The notes beneath the pieces are model-generated. The model was given only the letters and a program-made list of their open reading frames with translations, did not search any database and had not been told where the DNA came from. From Streptomyces mutabilis (GTDB taxonomy: Bacteria; Actinomycetota; Actinomycetes; Streptomycetales; Streptomycetaceae): a stretch of 64,000 nt of DNA. The DNA is taken from assembly GCF_014649815.1 (NCBI RefSeq), contig NZ_BMTT01000002.1, positions 310,001-374,000 of the forward strand, read 5' to 3'. Shown here in pieces: positions 63,751-64,000 of this stretch; the first letter of the stretch is position 1; each line of letters begins with the position of its first letter. The position numbers and the translations under genes were made by a program.

Positions 63751-64000
63751 TCAGAGGTAGTCCCCCAGCCGCCCCACCCGCAGCCCCCGCTCCTCGATCG
63801 TCTCCAGCAGGGTCTGCGTGCGCGCGCTCAGGCCCGTGCCCGTCGGGTGGTCCGGGTCGACGGCCACGATGTCGCCGGGGCGCAGGCGGTGGTCGCCGCG
63901 GGTGTAGGTGAGGCCGCCGTCGGCGTTCAGGGCCGCCCGCCACAGGACGACGGCCGTGATGCCGCAGTCGGCGGCGGCGCGCAGGGTGGTGGTGTCGTAG
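63751..64000 (-). CDS. C-terminal part of a polysaccharide deacetylase-like protein
   Basis: 83 codons of a frame that enters from the right edge and stops with TGA at 63751. The end of a NodB-type fold is suggested by YDTTTLRAAADCGITAVVLW, then HRLRPGDIVAVDPDH and a final helix LSARTQTLLETIEERG followed by LRVGRLGDYL. The catalytic motifs would lie outside the window. Enzymes of this family remove acetyl groups from chitin-like or peptidoglycan sugars. The assignment rests on the C-terminal pattern only. Confidence 0.65.
   Translation of the reverse strand, partial: YDTTTLRAAADCGITAVVLWRAALNADGGLTYTRGDHRLRPGDIVAVDPDHPTGTGLSARTQTLLETIEERGLRVGRLGDYL

Overview
The window is chromosomal DNA from a Streptomyces or a very close relative. 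GC content is very high, third codon positions are nearly all G or C, and GTG and TTG starts are common. It carries genes for developmental regulators known from this genus (bldM, whiD and a ShbA-type sigma factor). The gene order from sucD/sucC to groEL/groES also matches what I recall of the core region of Streptomyces chromosomes. I see no insertion sequence, prophage, CRISPR array, rRNA or tRNA gene.

Layout. 1-6438: a partial membrane protein, an unusual XRE-HTH/sigma-like/membrane protein, succinyl-CoA synthetase (sucC-sucD) and a secreted proline-rich protein. 6661-15083: a divergent five-gene block. One arm is a MoxR-type AAA ATPase, DUF5682 and a VWA protein. The other arm is a SWIM zinc-finger protein and DUF5691. 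Both arms start from back-to-back promoters of the RecA-NDp (PafBC-type, RecA-independent DNA damage) class, which share a 14-bp inverted repeat. 15337-25437: the icmB small mutase subunit, a lipase-like hydrolase, an M23 peptidase with pentapeptide-like repeats, pcrA helicase (also with a RecA-NDp promoter), two NlpC/P60 wall hydrolases (the first behind a c-di-AMP ydaO riboswitch), a 5'-truncated permease remnant and a small membrane protein. 25492-30165: a two-component system whose kinase carries a PspC domain, a divergent PspC protein, and membrane proteins. 30211-33039: a membrane protein, a degraded class II aldolase gene and a flavin/F420 oxidoreductase-fold protein.

33043-37031: guaA; chorismate mutase preceded by a leader peptide rich in Phe/Tyr codons and a terminator (a probable attenuator); and a LAETG sortase substrate. 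37117-40586: a GMC oxidoreductase and succinate-semialdehyde dehydrogenase operon. 40699-49904: five Ser/Thr kinase-fold genes. Two of them are pseudokinases and one has lost its sensor domain to a stop codon plus a frameshift. 50053-53285: glpD and a nucleotide-sugar dehydrogenase lacking the usual catalytic cysteine. 53353-58437: guaB3, guaB, shbA, bldM and whiD, an arrangement related to guaB3-guaB2-sigD-whiB3-groEL1 of mycobacteria. 58482-64000: a LysR regulator divergent from a MOSC protein, an SDR, groEL and groES behind two CIRCE operators, and the end of a polysaccharide deacetylase-like gene.

The strongest candidate for an undescribed system is the MoxR/DUF5682/VWA plus SWIM/DUF5691 divergon, because its promoters tie an uncharacterised ATPase-VWA assembly to the DNA damage response. 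The second is the aromatic amino acid attenuator in front of chorismate mutase. Many genes here have a -10 box (TAnnnT) placed 6-8 nt before the start codon, so leaderless mRNAs are frequent.
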